Shown here one piece after another: positions 11,584-22,587 of a DNA stretch of 64,000 bases. Source of the DNA: Diphasiastrum complanatum. Lineage: Eukaryota > Streptophyta > Lycopodiopsida > Lycopodiales > Lycopodiaceae. The stretch spans positions 47,979,594 to 48,043,593 of the forward strand of contig CM055111.1 of the NCBI GenBank assembly GCA_029204225.1, given 5' to 3'. The position numbers and the translations under genes are program-made. The notes under the pieces are model-generated. The model was not told the origin of the DNA, ran no database searches, and saw nothing but the letters and a program-made list of their open reading frames with translations. Within the stretch, counting starts at the first letter, position 1. Every line of letters begins with the position of its first letter.

Positions 11584-11584
11584 G

Positions 11585-11888
11585 ATTTGACGTCTCGAAC
11601 TGCTCTTTTAGCACATCTTATGTCTATTTGGGTGTAACAACATCACAAATGTGGGTAATGATGTGATCCTTCATTGACAAGTTAATGAAGGTCAAAGTTT
11701 TCCTCACCTTCTTGTCGAACACTTTGATGTCCACTTCATTTGGCAGCCTTCTCTCATCACCTGTGATGACTTCTCACACGTCTTTCTCCATCAAAATTGT
11801 TTTTTATTTTGAATTTTCACACTGCATAAATGGAAATCCCGTTCAATTTGTTACTTTCACTCAAAATGGACTCTCCCATGTTTATCAT
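11585..11888 (-). pseudogene. Copia-1 gag N-terminal remnant
   Basis: Read on the minus strand from about 11888, the sequence shows a copia Gag pattern: SNKLNGISIYAV, then VFDKKVRKTLTFINLSMKD, HIITHICDVVTPK, and DVLKEQFETSNPS. At three places where this family normally has Trp the codon is TGA or TAA (after SIYAV, inside the EKDV.EVITG segment, and after TPK.T). A frame change lies near 11800. The remnant stops at NPS and runs directly into reverse transcriptase, so an internal deletion fuses gag to pol. The 72-residue plus-strand open frame at 11685-11903 is only the antisense shadow. Confidence 0.75.
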
Positions 11889-12672
11889 CCCAAAATTGCT
11901 TGAAACTTCTGCCGTAGGCTAAAAGCAGAAAATAATGACCTGCACTTTTTCCCTTACCAGGCCACCCACCGCTTTTCCAACAAATTGAAAGCCAAATCGG
12001 TGTCGCCTTCCGAAATGCACTTTGTCGTCAACTCCCAACTACGTGCCCAATGGAATGGCAAAATCACTTTTGGCGCACTCTGAACACTTTCTGCACTGCA
12101 ATCACTCTGTTTTGTTCTACCGTACTTGTAGGTATAGTCCGGGTACCCTTCGTTTGGAGTCTTTAGTCTTTCGTTTGGTTCAAAACAAATAAAGGAGGCA
12201 AAATTAACAACTTTTTCACTTTTTGAACTAATTCTTCAATTTGAAGAGAGTTCAACTTTCAGTGAATTTGGACCCAACTCAACTTTCAATATGAAGATTT
12301 TTATTGAAGTTGAAGCTTATTTTTCCTTTCAACACTCTTCAGGCCCTCTTCAAACCAATCCAATGGTTTTTGCAAGTTAGATGGCCCAGATTTCTCCTTG
12401 AGGACATTATCTTGGCCCTTGATTTATTGGCCTTTCATCCTACGGTGATGCACGATCTGGCACGCTAATGGTAGTCCCTCCAACCGCTGGCCCACCTAAG
12501 CATACTACTTGTCTCTTCCGGTTGACTACGCACAACCTGTCTGCACCTTCTCCACGAGCTTCCTATGGCCGCCCTCTGAAAGGCTGATTCAGCTCCTTGC
12601 TGCTCCTCGTGCTCTCTATGGCTAGTCACGGCCTTATGTCTACTAGGTCACCCTCCTATTGCGCCCAGCTAT
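11889..12672 (-). other. Copia-1 leader region, left part
   Basis: Lies between the gag remnant and the Gypsy-B insertion point. No coding frame is recognised. Together with 32767-33236 it would form the leader of Copia-1, about 1.25 kb long, which is long for a copia leader and may contain older insertions. Confidence 0.4.
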
Positions 12673-13488
12673 TGTAGGGTCTTCTATCCGACATTGTAAT
12701 AGCCCTCCGGCCTTTCAACAAGTGTTAGTTCACTAGATAGGCACCTAACTATGCATAGATGTTACTTTTAGTTAGTTCTCTACTGTTTGTCTAACTCTAC
12801 CTCCCCTAACACTACTCACACTAACTCTACTCCCCTAACTAACTTCGTCATGATTGTTGGTGAAAAGAAAGGGTAGAATAGAAGAGGAAGAAGAAGGAGA
12901 AGAGAGAAAGATAGAGAGATGAGATGGAGGTTAGCTCAAATGCTCAAATTCATTACTTATGGAAAAACCTTAACTAGCATAAACAAAAAGCATGGGAAAT
13001 GGAAATAACAAGCAAACCACAACAATAGCATAAGCAAGAGTGATTAGCAAATGAGAATGCTTGAGCTCCCAAAATGATAGAGTCTCCTCTTCTCTATTAA
13101 GCATGGAAAAAGAGTACAAATGATGCCATTTTATAAAATGGGGAAGGCCCTTGCTGCAAATCCTATTGGCTAATATTTATATTGATCCTATTTATTCATC
13201 TTGGACCCAACTTGATCCAAGGGTCCACAAAAAGTACATTGAAATTCACAAGATTCATGTGAGTCCCAATTTGGACCCAACTCTAAAAAAGTAATCTCTA
13301 AGTTTAAAATTGACCTTGGGCCTCAAGGTTTATTTTACTTACAAAGGTCCCAAGCCTATTATTTTAATCACACCTTAGCTTGCGTGCTCATTGGGCCATG
13401 GGCTTATACTCGTAGGATGCCATGCCCTCACAACACATTTTATTGGTCAATTTTATTTATTTACAATTCGTTGGGAATACCCCCAACA
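12673..13488 (-). repeat. Gypsy-B 3' LTR (816 bp)
   Basis: Starts TGTAGGGTC and ends CCCCCAACA on the plus strand, like the Gypsy-A LTR. The TATA-like sequence CTTATACTCG, seen on the complement as CGAGTATAAG, lies near 13404. The left flank is GCTAT. Confidence 0.9.
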
Positions 13489-13534
13489 AGACCCATGGTC
13501 TGAAGTAGTGTCGGTCCCTCGGCACTCTGCCTGT

Positions 13535-14873
13535 TCAGTAAAGCGTCTTCTTTGCCCACCTTTGGTGGATTAGGTAGCCCGAGACATCTTCCATAAAATT
13601 GATGCGGTCCAGTTTCTTCAAGTCCTTGGGCATGTGAAGGGACTTGTGGACTCCTATCAGCCAGTCCTGGTCGACCCATGCTTGGAATCTGCGCGTCCAG
13701 AGATCGCCAAGGAAGGCAGTTCGGTAATAGACACGAGCGACTGGCAGCTGATCTTCGACTTTGTCGGAAGCTAGCACCTTACTAGGATCAAAAAATATAG
13801 GGGGGAGAAAATTGTCCCATTTAGTTTCAATTCCCATTAAATGCTCTAAGTCCCAAGCGTAAGTGGCTGCCGCGCGGACTGTTGGATCAAGACAGTTGGA
13901 ATAGTTATTGGCGAATATGGTGAGAGCCCTTCTGGCATCTACATCCGTATCCCAACCGTGTTCTCATGGAATGGTCGGCCAATTGAAATTTTGATCTTGT
14001 CCAGAGGGGTGCCGCATTCCACCCATTTGGATCGTCGTGTGCATGGCAGGACGTGCGCGTTCACCCGTAGTTGTTGCGGACTTGTCACATAGGCCCTAAT
14101 GCCGCAAGGTCTCTTTCAAAAAGCTCCTGACAGCAGTATGGTTGTGGGTGGAGGGTGGGTAATGCTTGCAGCTCCTTGTTGTTTATTGTCTGAGCGGAAA
14201 AAGATATCTGCCAGCCGCCTCTTGATGACTCGTGGAGATACTTCGCTAGGAATTCATTTATTTTTTCCTCCACGGACTTTGGTCTTTGGAAGTCCCGGCT
14301 GACAGATATGGTGGGCGAACCTCTGGATGATGTTGTCTGTCCTTCTTGTTGGCTTTGGCTGGGACCTGCGCCTTGGCCTTGGTCTCGCATCTTGGCACCC
14401 GTATCTGTTGTTCCTTGGTCTTGGCCTTAGAACCCTTGATCTTGACTGAACCCCCCTGCTGCTTGCTGGCTTTGGTCCTGGCTCGTGCTGGCCTGTGCAA
14501 CGTCAAAAATGGGTGGCGATGGAATCACCACGGGGGTGGGCTGGGCCTTCTTCTCCATGTACTGTTGGCAAGTCTTGAGGGCTTGTTTGGCCTCGGCGAG
14601 CTAGTGAGTTACGCTTGTCTGGTATTTATCGAACTGATTCTAGTAGCTATTTAATGCTTGGCTATATACCTGCACCTGACGCCTAAAGAGATTCATCTTT
14701 GATTCAGATAACGGCCTTGAGTCTGGTGCAGGTTGAGCTAGCCAGACGAGCTTTTCACTTTGTAGGGCTTTGACTTCTGCCCCCAAGCGCGTACTTTCTA
14801 CTTCGTAAATTTGTAGTTGCACCTGGAGGGGAGCAAGCCATTGGGACGCTTTGGATTGAAGCTCCTGCACCTT

Positions 14874-14876
<3 letters not shown>
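13535..14876 (-). pseudogene. Gypsy-B extra 3' ORF, C-terminal half (broken)
   Basis: Homologue of the Gypsy-A ORF at 2262-3360. Frames 14876-14640 and 14506-14258 give the coiled-coil part (QIYEVESTRLGAEVKALQSE) and the basic Lys/Gln-rich part. Frame 14390-14085 overlaps them, and frame 13837-13535 gives the C-terminal part (KWDNFLPPIFFDPSKVLASD...LKKLDRINFMEDVSGYLIHQRW). Gypsy-B has about 75 bases near 14440-14530 that are absent in Gypsy-A. At 14876 similarity to Gypsy-A ends in a GA microsatellite and foreign DNA. Function unknown. Confidence 0.6.

Positions 14877-14925
<49 letters not shown>
14877..14925. repeat. (GA)24 microsatellite
   Basis: A perfect dinucleotide run at the exact boundary between the extra ORF and the foreign 1.36-kb segment. 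Confidence 0.95.
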
Positions 14926-14928
<3 letters not shown>

Positions 14929-16288
14929 CTGCACGGTCACTATGCCACATCGCCCATTAAGGATGTATGTTAATGTGCAAACATTTGGGTTCATTTCCCT
15001 TAACAAAATGTCATGTGGCCCCTTGCATTTGTACCCTAAGTAAAATTTGAAATGCTTGGCAAATTCAATTGCAATCGAGTGCTTTGAGAACCCAATTTAA
15101 GATTAGGGTTCTAGGTCCAAATTTTTTACATAAGTGCGGCTTCGTTACATAGCTAGTCATTATATATGCCTTGGCAAATTTCAAGTGTGACTGATTGCTT
15201 GTTGAGAAGCCCTAAGTTTTTAGGGGATTGGAGCTAAAAATTGAACATGAAATTGGGATATGAAACAAGAAATAAAATTTAGCTTTGATGGTGAGAACCA
15301 TAGTCTCTATGTTTGTCATTGTTGCATTTTTTTTTGTAATGTCATGAGCACATGTGGATTTTTTTGCCCAGTTTTTAGACTCCTTAAAAAGCAAAATGTA
15401 CAAACACTAATCACACCATGACAGAGGAGAGAAAAGAAAATTCTCTTTTCTAGATGACGAATCGATTTCACAATGGTTATAAAAAAAAAATGCTCATTAT
15501 GCAAAGGAAGGAAGCAAGCAGAATGTCTTCCATAATACATTATTAGTCAAAAGTTGGGTGAAGACTTTAATATGATCTACAATGGCTTCTTGCTATCTCT
15601 ATAAATGTTAGCATTCTTGTCATGGGTCAACATTACTTCATTTGCAGGTTAATGACAACATAACAATTTAATGGGTTAATGGGTTGCATATGAGAATGAC
15701 ATTTGTTTATGCCAAATGAGCTTGGCAAAAGTAAGAAAATGTACAAATGAAGAGGACTATTCATTTCCTTGTTGAGGGAGCCACAACCTCTTGCTACTAG
15801 AAAGATTAGTTCTTATTACAAACTTGATTTGCAGGAGCGATTGCTTCAAGGCTTCTTGCATTCATGAAATATTTTCCTCTAGAAGACATAAAGTATACAT
15901 CTCAAGTTGGAGCAATCTTTTGTACTTTCTATGTGTGCACATATTTCTTCAAACACAAGCATTGCTCAAGTAGGCTAGAAAAGATCATTTATGAAAGACT
16001 TTGTTCATATTGGAATAGTATTCTAGTAGTTTGCACTAATGGAATAGTAAAATATGTCATCAACTCGAGCACTGCTCAACTAGGAGTATTTGTTCAAACT
16101 ATGATGGTTTTTTGAAAATTCATTAGTAGCAAAGTCATTTGTTCAAATGTGAGCACTTCTGGAGTAAGATAGAAAAATTGAACTCGACATAGCTTTGAGC
16201 CTTCATGTCAAAATTTTGACTAGTCACATAATTATTATTTTTCTGATTGGAGCTTGGATCTTTTCTAAGTGACCACCAAAGTTGATCA
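14926..16288 (+). repeat. Foreign segment inside Gypsy-B; inverted copy at 62760-64000
   Basis: This 1.36-kb segment replaces the part of the extra ORF that in Gypsy-A spans about 3340-4713. From about 15058 to 16288 it matches the reverse complement of 62860-64000, including GATTAGGGTTCTAGGTCCAA and TTTGACTAGTCACATAATTA. It has about 75 bases (15315-15392) that the other copy lacks. It contains the CTCGAGCA...TGCTC motifs found in the array at 51590-53560. No coding frame is recognised. Confidence 0.8.
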
Positions 16289-16630
16289 ATGCTCGAGGTG
16301 ACAAAAGGTTTGATCAAAGTTTTTGCCTGATGATGGGAGATGGGCTGACGGTCACCGGACATAATGCCAATGGTGACCATCGAGTTTGTGTTAATCCTGA
16401 CCTTGTACGTGGTACCTTGGTACAGGAAATGGAAGTGTGTCTTTGAAGTGTCCCAAGTGGCGTAAGCGTGAAGGGCAAGGCCCATGTTAATCTCAGAATG
16501 GAAAAGCGCTAGAAAAAAATCCATTGCCTCAAGAAGTGGGCCGGCTGTCTGAAGTCATGGTTGAATCAGAGCGTTAGAGGGTAAGGGCCAAATCTATGTG
16601 GCTAAGGGGATTTCACGTTGGATCACCTGC
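16289..16630 (-). pseudogene. Gypsy-B extra 3' ORF, N-terminal part
   Basis: The minus-strand frame 16524 to about 16289 matches Gypsy-A 4950-4714 (WDTSKTHFHFLYQGTTYKVR and MSGDRQPISHHQAKTLIK). Downstream it runs into the foreign segment, so the last residues of the open frame are not from the element. Further matching sequence upstream extends to about 16630, with stops. Confidence 0.6.
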
Positions 16631-17812
16631 TTGGTGCCAGAGTCATGAGAAGGCCATGTTAGCAGTGATAGTTAAAGGGCAAAAAAGTAGAAAAAATTGT
16701 AGAAAAGATAAAAACGTGTGGAAACGACAAAAAAATGTGAATAACGAGTGTTGGATGGCTAGAACTATAGTTCAGAGCGCAGATCTGTATTCAGTATAAG
16801 CAGATGATAGCTTGTAGGAAGTTTGGTCTCAAACAGAGAACTTGAAAATTTTAGTGAAAATTTGAATAAAGTTTCGCCAACAAAGGTGACAAATGACTCG
16901 AAATCAGCCCTTATATAGCGAAATTTAGAGTGCGTATTAGGTCAAATCCACTTTCCCTTATTCAGTTCCACCCAAATTTTGGCTGGGACTTTCTTCACAA
17001 AATTCTAAGACCTCAGGGAAGTCTGCGAGAGTTCAGAAGGTGATTTGACTGCCCTGCGAAGGTTTTGTGAGGGTTCAACTCTCGTAGGAAGTCATCTCTC
17101 GCACAACATATTCATGTGATTGCATTTTCAAGATCAGAACATGTAGGCAGACTAATTTCACTGCTCTAATTCCATTTAGACACCTTGCGAGGGTTTGTAG
17201 GATGATCTTGATGCTCTGCGGGGGTTTTGAAGATTCAGCTTTTGAGAACCCTCGCACACACTAAAAAATGATGATTCCTCCATCAGGAACTATCACGGAT
17301 ATGTTTATAGATGCATCTGGGTCAAATCTAGTGACTGTCCAAGTTTCAAGAGCTATCTCCCAGGAGGTCTCCAAAAATCATGAAAAACGTGCTCTTGTAG
17401 AGTGTTTTTTGACGAGATCTTGAGATTTTCTGATTCTTACTTTTACAAACTGGTAATCAGCTTCATCCATGCTTGATTTGACTGTTGGTAGTTCTCTAAA
17501 AGTTCTGATGGATATTTGATAGCAGATCCATCAGTTATGGTTGAATTTGCCCTTAATTTGCCATAGTTACTGAGATCGAGGTCCCTGATCTACAAATTTA
17601 GGAGCCTTATTGGCATAATCTGATGATCTGCTTCCTTCTTGATCCCATTTGGATCTGGATTTCCCTTGGACCCTGATGGATTTCCCTGATCTTGCCAGAT
17701 CTAGCCGAATTTTGATGGATCTAGCTTGATTTGAGTTAATCTTCCTAGATCTAGTGGTGATGGTCTATCAGAATAGCTTTTTGTAACGTGCCACCACCAA
17801 TCTGGATCTATC
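16631..17812 (-). repeat. Gypsy-B spacer with TGCGAGGGTTC motifs
   Basis: Corresponds to Gypsy-A 5050-6145. Variants of TGCGAGGGTTC or GAACTCTCGCA lie between 17020 and 17290. No coding frame is recognised apart from shadows. Confidence 0.55.
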
Positions 17813-19105
17813 TCACTGTGGTGGCCGGTACTTGTGCAACCGGCTGTCATTGATGGGTGTATTGAATGGTGTCCCATCTAGCTTCTCTAAATTCACATCT
17901 CCATGATTATGAATTTCCTTGATCCGATAAGGACCTTCGCCTGTGAATTTTAATTTTCCCTTGATCACCTTGGTTTTATACATCAGGACCAGATCTCCAG
18001 AGCGAAGATTCTTCTTTTGTAACCTGCGATCGTGCCATGCTTTGCATCTTTCTTTTTCAACTGCCAGTGCACGCACAACTAGTAAGCGTGTTTCACAGAG
18101 TTTATGCAGAGCTTCGTGGTGTAGTTGTAGAGATTTGGATTCATTAAGTCGTTGTGTTGTGGCAATCCTTAATGAAGGGACTAAAAACTCTACTGGCATC
18201 ACAGCATCCTGACCATATTCCATTGGAAAGGTGCTTGATCAGTACTTCCCTTATATGTTGTCCTGAATGCCCACAGAGCAGCATGCAACTTATGTTCCCA
18301 ATTTGATCTGCTAGCATCAACTGTTTTTGTGAGCACACTACACAGGATCTTATTGGATGATTTTGCTTGTCCATTTCCATGAGGATAATAAGGCGTACTG
18401 GTTCTATGGATCACGAAGAATTCCTCCAATAGGACCTTGATGGTCTCATTGACAAAATGACTTTCGCTGACTAGCTCCATCGAGCATCCAAAGCATATTT
18501 TTATAAAGGAACTTGGCAGTGGTCCTAGCATCAGCTACTCTTACTGCCTTGGCTTCGACCCACTTGGTGAGATAGTCGGTAGCTACGATTATGTATTGAG
18601 CATCGGTACTTCTTGCTGTAGGGTGAATTGGACCGATGTAATCCGATTCCCACTTTTTGAATGGTGCTTGGGCTAAGACCAGGTGCAGTAAGTCATAATT
18701 CAATCTCGTTGGTCTCCTCGCCCTTTGGCACACATCGCACTTTCTCAAGTATTCCTCCGTATCCTTATGAATCGTTGGCCACCAACATCCTGATTGCAGG
18801 ATCTTGCGAACTGTAATGTCGGATGCAAAATGGTCTCCACCCATGCCTTCATGTGAAAGCAAAATGATTTGGGTGGCCTCATGAGGGAGAATAGACCGCC
18901 GAAGAATCCCATCTAGTCCTCTTCGATACAACTGGCCGACAATCAGTTGATAAGGTCTAGCCTTCAGGATCAATTTTCGTTGATCCGCCTTTGGTAGTGA
19001 TTTATCTAGCTGAATCTTGATGGATTTAGCTTGATTTGGCTTGATTTTCTTAGATCTAGCGGTGATGGCTGAGTAGATTAGCTTTTTGTAACGTGCCACC
19101 CCCAA
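17813..19105 (-). pseudogene. Gypsy-B integrase, second tandem copy
   Basis: Frames 19105-18446, 18531-18199 and 18223-17813 cover a full integrase. It has the zinc-binding region (LSHEGMGGDHFASD and KCDVCQRARR), core (YIGPIHP, IIVATDYLTKWVEAKAVR, PYYPHGNGQAKSSNKIL) and C-terminus (LKFTGEGPYRIKEIHNHGDV). It repeats the unit at 19110-20310 with an offset of about 1.3 kb. The conserved Glu of NGQxES appears as Lys (GQAKSSN), and the second Asp region is damaged (SESHFVNE). Frameshifts divide it. Confidence 0.85.
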
Positions 19106-19229
19106 TCTGGATCTGTCTCACTGTGGTGGCCAGTACTTGTGCAACCAGCTACCGTTGATGGGTGTGTCAAATGGCGTCCCATCTAGCTTTTCTAAGTTCA
19201 CGGCTCCATGATTAAGAATTTTTTTGATC

Positions 19230-20387
19230 CTATAAGGACCTTCGCCAGTGAATCTTAACTTCCCCTTGATTGCCTTGATTTTCATACATCAAAACCAGAT
19301 CTCCTGAACAAAGATCCTTCTTTTGTAATCTGCGATCATGCCAAGCTTTGCGTCTTTCCTTTTCAGCTGCCAGTGCATGCACAGCTAGTAAGCGTGTTTC
19401 ACAGAGTTTATGCAGAGCTTTGTGACGTATCTGTAGAGATTTGGACTCATTAAGACATTGCGTGGTGGCAATCCTTAATGAAGGAACTAAAAACTCTACT
19501 GGCATCACAGCATCCTGATCATATACCAATTGGAAGGATGTTTGATCAGTGCTCCCTTTATATGTTGTCCTGAATGCCCACAGTGCAACATACAACTTGT
19601 GTTCCCAATCTGATCTACTAGCTTCAACTGTTTTTGTGAGCACGCTACACAAGATCTTATTGGATGATTCTACTTGCCCATTACCCCGAGGATAATAAGG
19701 CATACTGGTTTTGTGGATCACGAAGTATTCCTCCAATAGGACCTTGATGGTCTTGTTGATGAAATGGCTTCCGCAATCACTGACTAGTTCCACCGGGCAT
19801 CCGAAGCGCACAATGATATTTTCATACAGGAACTTGGCAGTGGTCCTAGCATCAGCTACTCTTACTGCCTTGACTTTGACCCATTTGGTGAGGTAGTCTG
19901 TGGCTACGATTATGTATCGAGCCTGGGAACTCCTTGCTGCAGGGTGAATTGGACCAATATAATCCAATCCCCATTTTTCGAACAGTGCTTGGGCTAAGAC
20001 TGGGTGCAGTAGATCATAGTTCAATCTCGTTGGTCTTCGTGCCCTTTGCCAAACATCACACTTTTTCAAGGATTCCTCCGTATCTTTATGAATCGTTGGC
20101 CACCAACATCCTGATTGCAGGACCTTGCGAACTGTAATGTCAGATGCAAAATGACCCCCACCCATGCCTTCATGTGAGAGCGAAATGATTTGGGTGGTCT
20201 CATGAGGAAGAATACACCGCCAAAGAATTCCTTCTTGACCTCTTCGATACAACTGGCTGGCAATCAGCTGATAAGGTCTAGCCTTCAAGATCAATTTTTG
20301 TTGTTCCGCCTTTGATAGTGATTTGTCTGGTTGGCCATGCATTAGATATTCAACAATGTCGGCAGCCCATTCTGGTACTGTGTCCAC
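19230..20387 (-). pseudogene. Gypsy-B integrase, first tandem copy
   Basis: A 385-residue open frame, the longest in this element. It begins MDTVPEWAADIVEYLMHGQ. The zinc-binding region is at about residues 80-125 (LSHEGMGGGHFASD and KKCDVWQRARR, where the second Cys of CxxC is Trp). The DDE core is LDYIGPIHP, then SDCGSHFINK, then NGQVESSNK. The C-terminal region ends early, with MYENQGNQGEVK from a frame change. All three acidic positions appear present, but the zinc-binding Cys is lost. It follows RNase H as expected for Ty3/gypsy. Confidence 0.9.
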
Positions 20388-20450
20388 GTAAAATAAGGCA
20401 GCATCGGCCAGTTGATAGTCGGGTTGGGTTGCAACCTCCTTTTTCTTGAT

Positions 20451-21748
20451 TCACGACACATGATCTGCCATGTAGTGTTGTTTTCCCTTGCAGAATACTA
20501 TCCGAAAATAAAACTCCAACAACACAAGTAGCCATCTGGTGATTCTCCCAATGTTGCAAGTTTTGTTAACGAGATAGAGCAAGGGTTGATGGTCCGTATA
20601 AAAAGCGAAATGTGTAGCCATCAAGTAGTGCCAAAATTTCTTAACCACATAGATCATCACCAGTGCTTCCCGCTCTGTGGTTGAATAATTCATTTCTGTA
20701 TCACTGAGTTGTCAGCTTGCAACTCGGATTGGAAAATCCTTTTTGTGTTCTCCTGGCTAGGTTAAGACTGCTCCAACTGCATACTTCGATGCATCTGTAT
20801 GCACATGAAACTCAATGGACCAATTGGGTGGACGTAAGATTGGTGCTGAAACCAATGCATTCTTAAGCTTTTGGAAAGCCTTCAGGGCTTTCTCGTTCCA
20901 ATGTAGATTCGTTGTGAGTTTGTAAATTGGTCGGGCTAACTCCACAAAATAAAAAATGAAGATCCTATAATAGTTAGCATGACCCATGAAAATGTAGACT
21001 TCACGGATCGTTTCCGGTGGTGGTAGATCAACAATGATCCTGATATTTGATAGGTTTGTGGCGATCCCGTGTCTTGACACTATATGGCCGAGAATCAAGC
21101 CATGTGTCACCCAAAATTGACATTTTTTTGAATTCAAGGAGATTTGGAAGTTGCGACATTTTCATGCACGCACAGATCGTCCAAGAAAATTTTCAGAAAT
21201 TTTTGCAAATATTATTTGAATGCCACCTGCATGACACGCTGGAAGGTGCTTGGGGCATTGCAAAGTCCAAATGGCATCACTTTATAGGCATAGGTTCCCC
21301 ATTCCGTGGCAAATGTTGTCTTGTGTTGGTCTTGGGGGGCTATTTTCACCTGGTTGTAGCTGCTGAAGCCGTCTAGAAAACTGTAGGCTTCGGCGCCAGC
21401 TACTCTGTCGAGGACACTTTCTGTAAATGGTAAAAAAAAATGATCCCTTTTGGTGACTGCATTTAGCACCTTTAGATTCACACAAATCCGTATTTTTCCT
21501 TTCTTCTTGGGTACTATAACTATTGGCGATACCCATTCCGTGTGCTCGATTTCATAAATGAAATTTGCATCCATCAGCTTCTGCAACTCCTGCTTGATTA
21601 GCTCTATGTAGTTCGGATTGCAGCGGTAGTAACGACTCACCTTGGGGACTACTCCATCCACCAAGGGTATGGTGTATTGGACTACTGTTGGTGGAATGCC
21701 CTTAAGATCACTATAACTCCAAGAAAAACAGTCTCTATACACCACCAC
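20451..21748 (-). pseudogene. Gypsy-B reverse transcriptase and RNase H
   Basis: Frame 21748-21212 is the N-terminal reverse transcriptase (ELQKLMDANFIYEIEHTEWV, PIVIVPKKKGKIRICVNLKV, FSSYNQVKIAPQDQHKTTFA, MPFGLCNAPSTFQRVMQ). A stop follows. The active site reads FLDD at about 21175-21186, outside the main frame. Frame 21137-20757 continues with LILGHIVSRHGIATNLSNIR and the start of RNase H (HVHTDASKYAVGAVL). Frame 20693-20451 ends it with REALVMIYVVKKFWHYL, FYTDHQPLLYLV and CKGKQHYMADHVS. At least two interruptions make it non-functional. Confidence 0.92.
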
Positions 21749-22548
21749 AATGATCGTAGTCTCTTGAACTGTGTGGGCGTTAACTGCTCTCCCACATGCA
21801 CTATATTTTCTTCTTCACCTGGCTCGGCAAGGTTCATCGACTGTGTTCGCACAAGTCCCTCGAAGACTTGTTTCGTTGGTGCCTGATTTTGATTAGATTC
21901 TTGTTGGGCTTGCGACATCATAATTACCACGTCGTCCAAGGTATAATTTTTGAAAGTCTCAGGCATATTGTGAACTGCAGCTCGTCGAGATTCCTCTTTC
22001 AACATATTGATCTTAACCCGACTGGCCATCTTTTGGTTTTCTATCATCGGTATAGAAGATGACGCTGTATCTGAGTCCATCTTGATTGACTTCAAGGAAT
22101 CCAACACCTTCTTTTTGTCCTTTTTTGTCATTTTGGTGGATTCGTCCTTGTTGTCTTTCATCAGAACTGCCGTGACATTCGCCTCGTGGTTGCGAATATC
22201 AACATCCACTGTAGTTATCACCTCTTCGGATAGATCACTCCATCCGATCACCTGGTTGTAGCGTTGCTTCAACTGATTCTTCTTATTCGTAGGTGCCTTG
22301 GGTGAATCGATCCTTGAGACTTTCGCCATAGTAGACTTTTGCGGTGGTTGAGCTGGTACTTTCTTGATTCCGTAACGATCTAGGTCCATGTGGTGTAGGA
22401 CCTGATCATCAGTGAGCTCAATCTCCTTATTATAAGTTAGAACATGTTGCCAAGGGACTAAATCATCGTCCACTAGGTTCTCAATAGGTTCCGCTGACAA
22501 CCATGCTACGTTTATCATATTCACCCCAAATGTGATTGGTGTGTCCAT
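21749..22548 (-). pseudogene. Gypsy-B protease-RT linker region
   Basis: A 288-residue frame (22548-21682) runs from GVNMINVAWLSAEPIENLVD to LTPTQFKRLRSLWW. Its last residues overlap the start of the reverse transcriptase in another frame. The middle is rich in Lys, Asp and Ser (KMTKKDKKKVLDSLKSIKMD). No catalytic motif is seen. It is probably the variable linker of the gag-pol polyprotein. A stop at about 22588-22549 separates it from the protease frame. Confidence 0.65.
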
Positions 22549-22587
22549 AGTGTGACACTTGGGTGACGATGAACTGGGTTCAAGATC

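Noticed and set aside
11685-11903. Plus-strand 72-residue open frame
   Set aside because: It is antisense to the Copia-1 gag remnant, which shows recognisable Gag motifs.
13391-13573. Plus-strand open frame starting MGHGLI, also near 1949
   Set aside because: It reads across the LTR boundary antisense to the element and is explained by LTR conservation.
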